NCBI GenBank assembly: GCA_035291645.1
Contig: DATDRQ010000364.1
Location: forward strand, 1 to 7,795
Reading direction: 5' to 3'
Source: DATDRQ01 sp035291645
GTDB lineage: Bacteria > Chloroflexota > Anaerolineae > Anaerolineales > UBA4823
Length of the DNA: 7,795 nt
Position 1 is the first letter of the stretch; each line of letters opens with the position of its first letter. The notes under the pieces are model-generated. The model saw nothing but the letters and a program-made list of their open reading frames with translations, was not told where the DNA came from and did no database searches. Made by a program: the position numbers and the translations under genes. Shown here in pieces: positions 1 through 7,100 of this stretch.

Positions 1-66
1 CTCGCTGGTCACGTCACCTACCACCGGGTGAAAGATATCGAACAGGCTCTGGCGGAGAGGAAGTAA
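1..66 (+). CDS. 3' end of an unidentified protein (partial)
   Basis: An open frame runs from the first base to a TAA at 64-66 and encodes 21 residues ending in ...DIEQALAERK. The C-terminus is charged and helix-like. The start and most of the gene lie outside the window, and I do not recognise the family from so short a tail. It points the same way as the GAPDH gene 209 bp downstream. No hairpin followed by a T-run is visible after the stop, so read-through into the leader is possible. Coding status rests only on the open frame and its position upstream of a same-strand gene; it could be a chance frame. Confidence 0.5.
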   Translation, partial: LAGHVTYHRVKDIEQALAERK

Positions 67-99
67 ACGCAAATTAACATAAGCCCTTATCCAATTTCA

Positions 100-260
100 A
101 GGAGCTTTTCTACGCCACCCACCCGGCGCTTTCGCCAAAAGATGCTTCTTCTAGCCCGGTTTCACCGGGGCTTGGGTTTCATAGCACGGCGCTTGCAGCG
201 CCGTGTGAGCAGTGCAAAGAAGCTCCTGGAAACTAAATAAGAGCCAAATTCGTTTAGTTT
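100..260 (+). promoter_or_regulatory. Structured 5' leader of the GAPDH gene (candidate riboregulator)
   Basis: This fills most of the 209-bp gap before the GAPDH start. By eye, an outer helix pairs 100-107 with 220-227 (8 bp, extendable by a G-U and an A-U pair). It encloses three hairpins: 125-128/133-136 (4 bp, 4-nt loop), 153-160/164-172 (8 bp with one bulged G) and 185-193/197-205 (9 bp, 3-nt loop). An A/U-only hairpin, 230-237/253-260 (8 bp), follows and ends two bases before the Shine-Dalgarno. The segment 144-150 is perfectly complementary to 217-223, which would compete with the outer helix. This resembles an aptamer plus expression platform, but I recognise no known riboswitch class. 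It could also be a processed intergenic RNA or mRNA-stabilising structure. No promoter could be assigned with confidence between 67 and 99. Confidence 0.45.
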
Positions 261-262
261 TT

Positions 263-269
263 AGGGAGG
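263..269 (+). promoter_or_regulatory. Strong ribosome binding site for GAPDH
   Basis: AGGGAGG ends six bases before the ATG at 276 and is nearly a perfect anti-16S match. It fixes the GAPDH start. It sits immediately after the A/U hairpin at 230-260, so folding upstream could affect its accessibility. Confidence 0.8.
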
Positions 270-275
270 TAAGAC

Positions 276-1098
276 ATGACTACACAAAAAGTTCGTGTGG
301 CCGTCAACGGTTATGGCGTGATTGGCAAGCGTATTGCCGATGCGATTGCTATTCAAGATGACATGGAGCTGGTTGGCGTAGCTGACGTGGTCAGCGATTG
401 GCGCATCAAAGTGGCCGTTGAAAAAGGCTACCCGGTGTTCGCTTCGACGCCGGAGGCGGCTGATCAAATGCGCGCCGCCGGGATCCAGGTGGCCGGAAAT
501 CTCGACGATTTACTCGGAAAGATCGATGCGGTGGCTGACGCCACTCCCAAGAAGGTTGCTTCGGCTAACCTGGAGAAATATCGGGCTTCTGGAATCAAGT
601 CCATCTTCCAGGGTGGTGAGAAGCACAGCCTCACCGGCCATTCATTTGTGGCCCAGGCAAACTACGAAACTGCTTTAGGCCGGGACACGACACGGGTGGT
701 CTCGTGCAACACGACCAGCATTGTGCGCACGCTGGGCGCGCTGAAGGCGGCCGGGCTGCTCAAGAAAGCGCGCGGTGTGCTGGTTCGCCGCGCCACCGAC
801 CCGTGGGAATCTGATCACAGCGGTGTCATGAATACCGTCGTCCCTGAGACGATCATCCCCTCTCATCAGGGGCCGGACGCTCAAACGGTGGATCCTGACC
901 TGGATGTGGTGACGATTGCTCTGGTGGCAGCCCATACGACCAGCCACCTGCACGCCTGGAGCGTGGAACTTACCCGGCCGGCCACAAAGGAGGAAGTGCT
1001 GGATGCGTTTCGCTCGGCACCGCGCATCGCCTTCCTGCGAGCCAGTGAGGGGGTCGTCGCGCTCAACAGCACGCTGGAGATGATGGCCGACCTGGGCA
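276..1098 (+). pseudogene. gap: Type II (archaeal-type) glyceraldehyde-3-phosphate dehydrogenase, 3' end lost at an IS
   Basis: The family oxidises glyceraldehyde 3-phosphate to 1,3-bisphosphoglycerate with NAD(P)+ in central carbon metabolism. The N-terminal Rossmann glycine motif NGYGVIGKR is at residues 11-19. The catalytic cysteine is C144 in SCNTTSIVRT, followed by the family-type SHQGPD segment and the AAHTTSHLH stretch of the catalytic domain. This is the archaeal/type II pattern, not the classical bacterial GapA one. Family members are about 335-345 residues; here similarity ends at residue 274 (...MMADLG), exactly where the insertion sequence begins. The frame stays open through the IS end to a stop at 1380-1382, adding about 94 unrelated residues. 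The missing C-terminal ~65 residues are not found after the IS, in any frame. The product is probably inactive because the C-terminal part completes the catalytic fold. The rest of the gene shows no frameshift, so the damage looks recent. Confidence 0.85.
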
Positions 1099-1149
1099 TG
1101 TCATTGTTCAGCGATTCTGTCACCATAACTGGTCAACAGAAATGTCACC
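1099..1149 (+). repeat. Left terminal inverted repeat of the IS
   Basis: These 51 bp match the inverted right end, with 15 of the first 16 positions identical (TGTCATTGTTCAGCGA against TGTGATTGTTCAGCGA). The TGTCA/TGTCACC word recurs at 1099, 1119 and 1143, with a GTTCA or GTCAA word between copies. This suggests several transposase binding sites per end. Confidence 0.8.
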
Positions 1150-1177
1150 TTGACGGTTGCCGACGTCTTAGTATAAT
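1150..1177 (+). promoter_or_regulatory. Inward-facing promoter at the left IS end
   Basis: TTGACG (1150-1155), a 16-bp spacer and a perfect TATAAT (1172-1177) lie just inside the left inverted repeat. They face into the element on the strand opposite to the transposase. Transcription would begin near 1184. No recognised gene follows; an intrinsic terminator lies within about 55 bp. Confidence 0.5.
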
Positions 1178-1183
1178 CGGCGT

Positions 1184-1240
1184 TACCCCAAACGGAAGGC
1201 GAGACGGGATCTTTCCAAGAGGTCCCTCTCGTCTTTTGTT
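1184..1240 (+). ncRNA. Candidate ~55-nt RNA from the left IS end
   Basis: This interval is defined only by the TTGACG/TATAAT promoter upstream and the terminator hairpin that fills its 3' half. It contains no convincing short open frame with a ribosome site. It would be complementary to the 3' untranslated end of the transposase message and could base-pair with it. The RNA is inferred; a chance promoter next to an insulating terminator is the simpler alternative. Confidence 0.25.
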
Positions 1241-1243
1241 TTC
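1196..1243 (+). terminator. Intrinsic terminator inside the left IS end
   Basis: The left arm 1196-1209 pairs with 1223-1235: about 13 bp with one bulged C at 1205 and one G-U pair. The loop is 13 nt, and TCTTTTGTTTTC follows. It works best on the plus strand, where it would stop read-through from the GAPDH gene or from the promoter at 1150-1177. On the minus strand it lies 26 bp past the transposase stop, but the T-run there is poor (CCTTCCGTTT), so termination of the transposase message would be weaker. Confidence 0.7.
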
Positions 1244-1260
1244 AGTCTTTGCATTCAGGT

Positions 1261-2595
1261 TCATTCGTTCTGCTCCTTCGATTTGGCAAACAGCGGCTTA
1301 CGCCAGGGATGATCGGAAGCTGGCTTATAGGGCTGGCGGACTTGGGGCTTCTTCACCGGTTTCTGTTCGGTCGGCTTCTTAGGACAGGCTTCTTGTCCGG
1401 CCGCCGGGGAGAACTTGGCTACTCGGACAGGCTGCTGATCAGCGGGCTCAAAGGTGACCAGGCTTTTTTCCTGGTAGCGCACTTCGAGCCGACCATCCAA
1501 ATGTTGGCGCACCTCCACTTTTGCCTTGGCGTAACTCCGCCCTCCGGGTCCGGGTGGGATTTGCAGCCGATGACCATCGAATGAGATGGTGTTATCGTTG
1601 GTCACCCTGCGGGTATGCTTGAAACAGAAGAAGTCTTCTGCTCGGTATTCCTTCGGCCAGGGCACATAAGCCGTCCCCGTTTGAGCTGCCATGACTCGAA
1701 AGCGCTGATTGTACTTGGGCAAAAAACGCTCGAGCACTTGGTTAGCCTCTTCCCGATTTGCAGCCCCGGCCTTGCGTAAGGCCTTGACCAGGCGATCTTG
1801 GAAAGTGCCCCACAGTCGTTCAACCCGTCCTTTGGCTTGTGCACTGTGGGCAGCAATCAATTCGACCCCCAGTTCGTCCAGCAGCCGTCCCAATTGGCTG
1901 CGGGGCCGTTCCCCAGCCAGTTCCTGCTCGATCGTCGCCTGCGTCGGGCTCTGGAAGATGGTGTGCTGATCGGCGTAAATCTGCGCAGGAATGCCTGTTT
2001 GCAGACAGATTTGCTGTAAACCCAAGAAGTATCCGGCCGCATCTTCTTCGTCCCGGAAGCTGGCTCCGGACACTTCGTTGGTGGCATCGTCGATATAGGC
2101 GATCAAGGTGAGCCAGGGGCCGCGCCCTTCTAACCAATCGTGGCGGCTGCCATCCGTTTGTAAGAGCATACCAGCTTTCGCCTTGCGCTCTCGACGGCTG
2201 CGGTGGCGCGGGGAGCGATGTTTGCGCGGGCTTTTCTGCCCCATCGCCCGCCGAATGCGACGCACGGTGGATCGTGAGACGACCAGACCATGCTCCTCGG
2301 CCAATTCTTCGGTGAAGTGGCTGTCGTTATAGTCTTTGTACTCCTCTTCCGCCAGCGCTTGGATTTTCACCCGTACATCCTCGTCCACCCGGTTATTGGC
2401 TTGGAGCCCTCGGTTGCCATGCACCAGGCCTGGGGCCCCTTGTTCCCGGTATTTGGCCAGCAGGCGACGGACTTGCCTCAGCGAAAGCCCCAAATGCTTG
2501 GAAGCTTCTGAGCCGGTCATTTTCTTGTCTTCCACCTGCTGCAATACGTGATATCGCTTGATCTCGTTCATGCTGAATGTCACTCTCTCGTTCAT
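1261..2595 (-). CDS. DDE transposase, ISNCY/IS1202-type
   Basis: The 444-residue protein (436 if started at the ATG at 2571) catalyses strand cleavage and joining at the IS ends. Residues ~10-60 form a helix-turn-helix (TGSEASKHLGLSLRQVRRLLAKY). A second DNA-binding helical region, residues ~85-120, ends in a very basic stretch (~120-140). The catalytic core carries D148 (LLQTDGS), D209 (YADQH) and E259 (KGRVERLW), the expected DDE triad with about 49 residues between the second Asp and the Glu. Residues ~335-400 form a beta-rich domain, and the Lys/Pro-rich tail ends at 444. The length is normal for the family and there are no internal stops, so the enzyme looks functional. The choice of start is open: the second ATG has the better leader relative to the predicted promoter, and the ATGAACGAGA sequence is repeated at both candidate starts. 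No strong Shine-Dalgarno decides it. Confidence 0.9.
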   Translation of the reverse strand: MNERVTFSMNEIKRYHVLQQVEDKKMTGSEASKHLGLSLRQVRRLLAKYREQGAPGLVHGNRGLQANNRVDEDVRVKIQALAEEEYKDYNDSHFTEELAEEHGLVVSRSTVRRIRRAMGQKSPRKHRSPRHRSRRERKAKAGMLLQTDGSRHDWLEGRGPWLTLIAYIDDATNEVSGASFRDEEDAAGYFLGLQQICLQTGIPAQIYADQHTIFQSPTQATIEQELAGERPRSQLGRLLDELGVELIAAHSAQAKGRVERLWGTFQDRLVKALRKAGAANREEANQVLERFLPKYNQRFRVMAAQTGTAYVPWPKEYRAEDFFCFKHTRRVTNDNTISFDGHRLQIPPGPGGRSYAKAKVEVRQHLDGRLEVRYQEKSLVTFEPADQQPVRVAKFSPAAGQEACPKKPTEQKPVKKPQVRQPYKPASDHPWRKPLFAKSKEQNE

Positions 2596-2597
2596 AG

Positions 2598-2650
2598 GGT
2601 GACATTTTCACTGAACAGTTAGTGGGTGTCAATTTCGCTGAACAATCACA
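2598..2650 (-). repeat. Right terminal inverted repeat of the IS
   Basis: Read inward on the minus strand, these 53 bp carry TGTGATTGTTCAGCGA, then TGACACCC, a second GTTCAGTGAAA and a final TGTCACC. This is the same modular order as the left end with small length differences. The repeat also contains the transposase promoter, so transposase binding here could repress its own gene (inference). Confidence 0.8.
2604..2632 (-). promoter_or_regulatory. Transposase promoter inside the right IS end
   Basis: On the minus strand TTGACA (2632-2627) is a perfect -35 box. A 17-bp spacer leads to GAAAAT (2609-2604), four of six matches to the -10 consensus. Transcription would start near 2597. The first ATG (2595) would then be almost leaderless. 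The second ATG (2571) would have a ~26-nt leader containing GAGAGAG. Confidence 0.55.
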
Positions 2651-2666
2651 TTTTTTCACGCAACGG

Positions 2667-2695
2667 TTGACCCTCCTCCACGATCGTGTTAAACT
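2667..2695 (+). promoter_or_regulatory. Promoter of the Ig-like/pth gene block
   Basis: TTGACC (2667-2672), a 17-bp spacer and TAAACT (2690-2695) give five of six and four of six matches. The predicted transcription start (~2702) is only about five bases before the ATG at 2707, so the first gene may be translated from a nearly leaderless message. The box begins 16 bp beyond the IS end. Confidence 0.5.
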
Positions 2696-2706
2696 AAGAG
2701 ATTGCC

Positions 2707-3420
2707 ATGCTACACCTCTTCTTGCTGTTTATCATCTGGACGGTCTTTCCAGCCCCATCTCGAGCATATGCTGCCCAGGGGCAACCAACCGCCGAACCCC
2801 CCCAGGTGGGAGTCCGGTCGCCTCAACCAGGGCAGGCGCTGCAGGGGAGCGTGCCGGTTGTCGCTCTACTGCCGGGAGAAGGCTTTCAGGCTGCAGAACT
2901 CAGCTTCAGCTATGACGGAGACGAGCGCGATACCCGGTTCTTGATCGCCGAGATCGAAGAACCCGCCGAATCAGGAGAACTCGCCCTGTGGGACACCACG
3001 ACTTTGACCGATGGTGTTTATTCCCTGCGCCTGGCCGTCCAGATGACGAGTGGAGAGCAGGCAACGGTGGTCGTACCTGGCCTACGGGTGCGGAATTACA
3101 CGCCCATAGAGACGAATACGCCGGCACCCCCCACGGCAGCACTGCCGGAAGCGGGTTCTCCGGACATGCCCGGAACGCAGTCGCCAACAGCCGTCGTCAA
3201 TGCTACTCTTCCGGCCTCCCCGGATCCATTCACCGGCCCGTCCGGCCCAGGGAACGCTGCATCACCCGAGCCGTTGCCCACGAACCCTGCCCAGGTCTCT
3301 AACCGGGCCGTTGCGGCCAGCCTCGGAAAAGGAGCTTTAGCAGCTGTAACGGCTTTCACGCTGCTGGCCATATACCGGGAGGTTCAGCAGGTGATCCGAA
3401 ATAGAAGGGGCTCCGGATAA
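2707..3420 (+). CDS. Secreted, membrane-anchored Ig-like protein of unknown function
   Basis: The 237-residue protein opens with a hydrophobic signal segment (residues ~2-20) and a likely cleavage site near AYAA-Q (22-24). Residues ~33-128 look like one bacterial Ig-like/beta-sandwich domain: it opens with SPQPGQALQG and contains LWDTTTLTDGVYSLRLAV, the W-D-T...DG-Y-L-R-L pattern of extracellular Ig-like folds. Residues ~132-198 are a Pro/Thr/Ser/Ala-rich linker. A transmembrane helix (~201-223) is followed by a basic tail (RNRRGSG), giving a type I topology with the Ig-like domain outside. The signal segment lacks the usual N-terminal Lys/Arg. No enzyme motif is seen. Role unknown; adhesion or cell-envelope interaction is only a guess. 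The stop is 15 bp before the pth start, suggesting co-transcription. The start codon has only a weak AAGAG upstream. Confidence 0.8.
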   Translation: MLHLFLLFIIWTVFPAPSRAYAAQGQPTAEPPQVGVRSPQPGQALQGSVPVVALLPGEGFQAAELSFSYDGDERDTRFLIAEIEEPAESGELALWDTTTLTDGVYSLRLAVQMTSGEQATVVVPGLRVRNYTPIETNTPAPPTAALPEAGSPDMPGTQSPTAVVNATLPASPDPFTGPSGPGNAASPEPLPTNPAQVSNRAVAASLGKGALAAVTAFTLLAIYREVQQVIRNRRGSG

Positions 3421-3435
3421 GGACGAGAACGAACC

Positions 3436-4104
3436 ATGAAGCGCCTTGGCCAGCTTCTTCGCTTCCCGCCTCGTTTATCCAGTCCAGGTAAGGATCCGAT
3501 GGATTCTGCTGACGAGCCTGCTGCTCCCTTCCTCATCGTGGGGCTCGGTAATCCGGGACGCCAGTATAAAGAGAACCGGCACAACATCGGTTTCATGCTG
3601 GTGGACAGGTTGGCTGCCCGGCTCGGCCTGGCTTTCTCTCGCCTGGAATCCAGGGCGCTGGTGACCAAGGGTGAGCACCAGGGAAAACGTTTGATCTTGG
3701 CCAAACCGCAGACCTTTATGAACCTGTCGGGGCAGGCTGTGGCAGGGCTGCTGCGCTTCTACAAAGTCCCCCTCGAACACCTGCTGGTGGCCTACGATGA
3801 CGTTGACCTCCCCCTTGGCACCCTGCGGCTGCGCCCCGCGGGAGGCGCTGGCGGCCAGAAGGGGATGCTTTCGGTCGTAGAGCGCCTCGGCACGCAGGAT
3901 TTCCCCCGGCTGCGGCTTGGCATCGACCCGCCTCCCGGGCGGATGGATGCAGCCGCTTACGTTCTCCAGGATTTCTCCCGTGCTCAGGCGGAATTCCTCC
4001 CCGAGATCCTGGATCGCGCCGTAGATGCCGTCCTCGTCTTCGTCGAGGAAGGGCTGCCGGCAGCCATGAACCGGTATAACGGACCCTTGGAGAACAGCCA
4101 GTGA
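3436..4104 (+). CDS. pth: Peptidyl-tRNA hydrolase
   Basis: Pth is a cytoplasmic enzyme that cleaves the ester bond of peptidyl-tRNAs dropped by ribosomes, freeing tRNA. The family signatures are clear: VGLGNPG (35-41), RHNIG (48-52) with H49 matching the catalytic His20 of E. coli, KPQTFMNLSG (90-99) with N96 matching Asn68, and YDDVDLPLG (120-128) with D121 matching Asp93. N39 matches Asn10. The loop GGHNG of E. coli is GGQKG here (139-143), so His113 and Asn114 become Gln and Lys. From 3436 the protein has 222 residues, longer than the usual ~190-200. The internal ATG at 3499 has AAGGAT just upstream and would give 201 residues, a more typical length, so the true start may be 3499. The extra N-terminus (MKRLGQLLRFPPRLS...) has no known role. 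It is followed by a 65-bp gap and mfd. Confidence 0.95.
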   Translation: MKRLGQLLRFPPRLSSPGKDPMDSADEPAAPFLIVGLGNPGRQYKENRHNIGFMLVDRLAARLGLAFSRLESRALVTKGEHQGKRLILAKPQTFMNLSGQAVAGLLRFYKVPLEHLLVAYDDVDLPLGTLRLRPAGGAGGQKGMLSVVERLGTQDFPRLRLGIDPPPGRMDAAAYVLQDFSRAQAEFLPEILDRAVDAVLVFVEEGLPAAMNRYNGPLENSQ

Positions 4105-4169
4105 GCGTGGGGATCGGAACAGACGAACCGCTTATCGAATAACTGTAAGTTTCAACCTGAACTTGACAA

Positions 4170-7100
4170 ATGACGTTAGAAAACCTTCTCCAACCGATCG
4201 TTGAATCCGCACAAAGCCTGGTCGTTTCTCTGCGATCCGGGACGGACGGGGAATCCTTAGACAGGCAGGATCTTTCACCTCGCAGCCTGGGATTGCGGCG
4301 CGCTGCACGCCTCCCCGTCCTGGCCGCGCTGCATGCCGAACTGCAGCGACCGATCCTCCTGCTCACCGACCGGACGGACCGGGCGTTGAGTCTCATGGAC
4401 GAGCTGGCTCTGCTCGCGCCCGCAGCCCTCCGCCAATACTTCCCGGAACCGACGCCGCTCTTCTACGAGAATGCGCCCTGGGGGGAGGCCACCAGGCGTG
4501 ATCGCCTGCTCGTTCTCACCACCCTGGCTTCTTACCATATTCCCAAAGCGCCCCAGCCCGATGGTCCGCCTCTGATCGTCGCCTCAGCCCGGGCGCTCAT
4601 GACTCGCACCTTACCCAGGCGTGATTTCCTTAAAGCGGTCCGGATCCTCAAGCCGGGGCAGGTCATCTCTCCGGAGGAGCTGGCACGCACTCTGGTGGCC
4701 CTGGCCTACGAACCTGTTAATACGGTGATCGCTCCCGGCCAATTCGCCCGGCGTGGAGGCATCCTCGACGTTTGGGCGCCGGCCAATCCACAGCCGGTAC
4801 GGCTCGAGTTCTTCGGAGATGAGATCGATACGCTGCGCCGCTTTGATCCAGCCACGCAGCGCTCGCTGCAGCCCGAGCAGCTGCTGCTGCTCACACCGGC
4901 GCGCGAGTTCCTTCCCGGGCAGCACCAGGCAGCCCCTTCTCCAGACAACGGCTCCGGAGATGGCGCGAGGTTATCGGATTTTCACATCCCCTTGCTCCAC
5001 CCCTCACCGGCCAGCCTTTTGGATTACCTGCCGCGCCATGCCCTCGTCCTGGTAGATAATCTCGAGGAGCTGCAGGAAACGGTCCAGGAAGTCGAAGAAC
5101 AGGCCGTCGAACTGCGCGCAGATTATATCGAAGATGGGACTCTGCCATCTGACTTCCCGCTTCCCTACCTGACCTTAAGCGAGATCCTTGATTCGCTCTC
5201 CTCCCATCTGGCCTTAGAGCTGGGCCCTTCCGGTACGCCTGAGAGCTCGGAGCTGGCCTCCCGCTTCACGGCCGGCCCGCGCTTCGGCGGCCGGCTTAAG
5301 CCCCTACTCGAGCACCTCGTGCAGCGCACGCAGGCCGGGGACAGGGTTATCGTCGCCTCCCGCCAGGCCGCCCGGCTGGGCGAGCTCTGGGCTGAGCAGC
5401 ATCTGCCGGTCCCTGAACCGGAGAGCCGGGTCGTTGATTTTATCGAGGGGAGCCTGGGTGAAGGCTGGATTCTGACACCACCCACAGGACCGGTCTTACA
5501 CCTGCTGACCGATGGCGAGATCTTTGGTTGGCGGCGGCCCGAGCCGCGCCTGCGCCACAGGGCCGTGGCCGAAGCCCCGGAATCAGCCTATGCCGACCTC
5601 CAGGTAGGCGACTGGGTGGTTCACGTCGATCACGGAATCGGGCGGTTCTTAGGGCTGGTGAACCGCACGGTCGATGGGGTCGAACGGGAATACCTGGCCG
5701 TCGAATATGCCGAGGGCGACCAATTGTTTGTCCCGGTCTACCAGGCAGACCGCCTGACCCGTTACGTCGGCCCCGACAGCCGCCTGCCATCTCCCAGCCG
5801 GTTAGGGGGTGTCGAATGGCGCAACGTAAAATCACGAGTAAAAGAGGCGGTCGAAGAAATTGCCGAAGATCTGCTGGATCTGTATGCACAGCGCCAGGTG
5901 GTTACCGGTTATGCCTTCAGCCCGGACACGCCCTGGCAGCAGGAGCTGGAGGCCAGCTTCCCCTACCTGGAGACCGATGACCAGGCCCGCGTCATCGCCG
6001 AAGTCAAACAGGATATGGAAAATCCCCGGCCGATGGACCGCCTGATCTGCGGCGACGTGGGCTATGGGAAAACCGAGGTGGCCTTGCGAGCGGCCTTCAA
6101 GGCCGTGATGGACGGCCGGCAGGTCGTAGTGCTGGTGCCAACGACGGTGCTTGCCCAACAGCATTTCAATACGTTCCGTGAGCGCCTGGCTGCCTTCCCG
6201 GTCGAGGTGGAGATGCTTTCCCGGTTCCGGACGCCTCAGCAGCAGCGCGAGATCCTTCTTCGCCTGGCATTGGGGGGCGTCGATATCGTTATCGGCACTC
6301 ACCGCCTGCTTCAAAGCGACGTCGCATTCAAGGACTTAGGGCTTCTGATCATCGACGAGGAACAGCGCTTCGGGGTTACCCATAAAGAATTCTTGAAGCG
6401 GATGCGGACCGAGGTGGACGTGTTAACTTTGACCGCCACGCCGATCCCGCGCACGCTCTACATGGCCTTGACCGGCGTGCGAGATATCTCCACGATCAAT
6501 ACGCCGCCTGAGGAGCGCCTGCCGATCGTGACCCACGTCGGACCTTACTCAAAGCGGTTGGTGCGCCAGGCGATCCTGCGCGAGCTGGAGCGCGGGGGAC
6601 AGGTCTTCTTCGTCCACAACAGGGTCCAGACGATATCGGCTATGCGCAGGCATCTCGAGCAGCTCATCCCCGAAGCTCGCATCGCCGTCGCTCACGGCCA
6701 GTTGGATGAAGACCAGCTTTCCAGGCGCATGGAGCAGTTCTCCGCCGGCGAGATCGACGTCCTGCTGAGCACTTCCATCATCGAATCCGGCCTGGATATC
6801 CCCAACGCCAACACCTTGATCGTCGACCGGGCGGATACCTTCGGCCTCTCCCAGCTGTACCAGCTGCGCGGCCGGGTCGGGCGGGGCGCCCAGCGCGCCT
6901 ACGCTTATTTCTTCAAACACCGCCAGAAGCACCCTTCTTTTGAGGGCCGCCAGCGCCTGGAAACAATCGCCGAAAATACGCAGCTCGGGGCCGGGTTTTC
7001 TATCGCCATGCGCGATCTCGAAATCCGTGGAACGGGCGATATCCTCGGAACCCGCCAGCACGGCCACATCGCTGCCGTGGGCTTTCATCTTTATACCCGC

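Larger units (their letters stand above)
1099..2650 (-). mobile_element. Complete insertion sequence, ISNCY/IS1202-like, 1,552 bp
   Basis: The element is bounded by imperfect terminal inverted repeats that both start with TGT and share a GATTGTTCAGCGA-like core. It encodes one DDE transposase on the minus strand. Family assignment rests on the transposase motif TDGSRHDWLEGRGP and on an HTH typical of the ISNCY/IS1202 group; this is from recall of the family, not a search. The left end interrupts the GAPDH gene. The right end lies 16 bp before the promoter of the Ig-like gene. No target-site duplication is visible: the flanks read ...CTGGGCA on the left and TTTTTTCACG... on the right. That fits a later adjacent deletion, recombination between two copies, or an assembly join. 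Confidence 0.85.

Noticed and set aside
100..227. tRNA, SRP RNA or tmRNA in the GAPDH leader
   Set aside because: There is no tRNA cloverleaf with a T-loop, no SRP GNRA-type conserved core and no tmRNA tag frame; only generic helices are seen.
1249..1584. Plus-strand open frame of 111 residues overlapping the transposase 3' end
   Set aside because: It lies antisense to the well-supported DDE transposase, has no recognisable domain, and has no good ribosome site.
1097..2651. Possible 3-bp target duplication (CAT at 1097-1099 and 2649-2651)
   Set aside because: Using it would move the IS ends so that the inverted repeats no longer align at their tips. TGT...ACA boundaries at 1099 and 2650 align much better, and a 3-bp match is likely chance.
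4163..4168. TTGACA just before the mfd start as a -35 box
   Set aside because: It sits a few bases before the ATG and no -10 box lies at a suitable distance downstream.
3716..4396. Minus-strand open frame of 226 residues spanning pth and the start of mfd
   Set aside because: It overlaps two conserved genes and its translation is Arg-rich and low in recognisable structure, as expected of a shadow frame.
5832..6314. Minus-strand open frame of 160 residues inside mfd
   Set aside because: Antisense to the Walker A region of mfd, with no independent evidence of coding.
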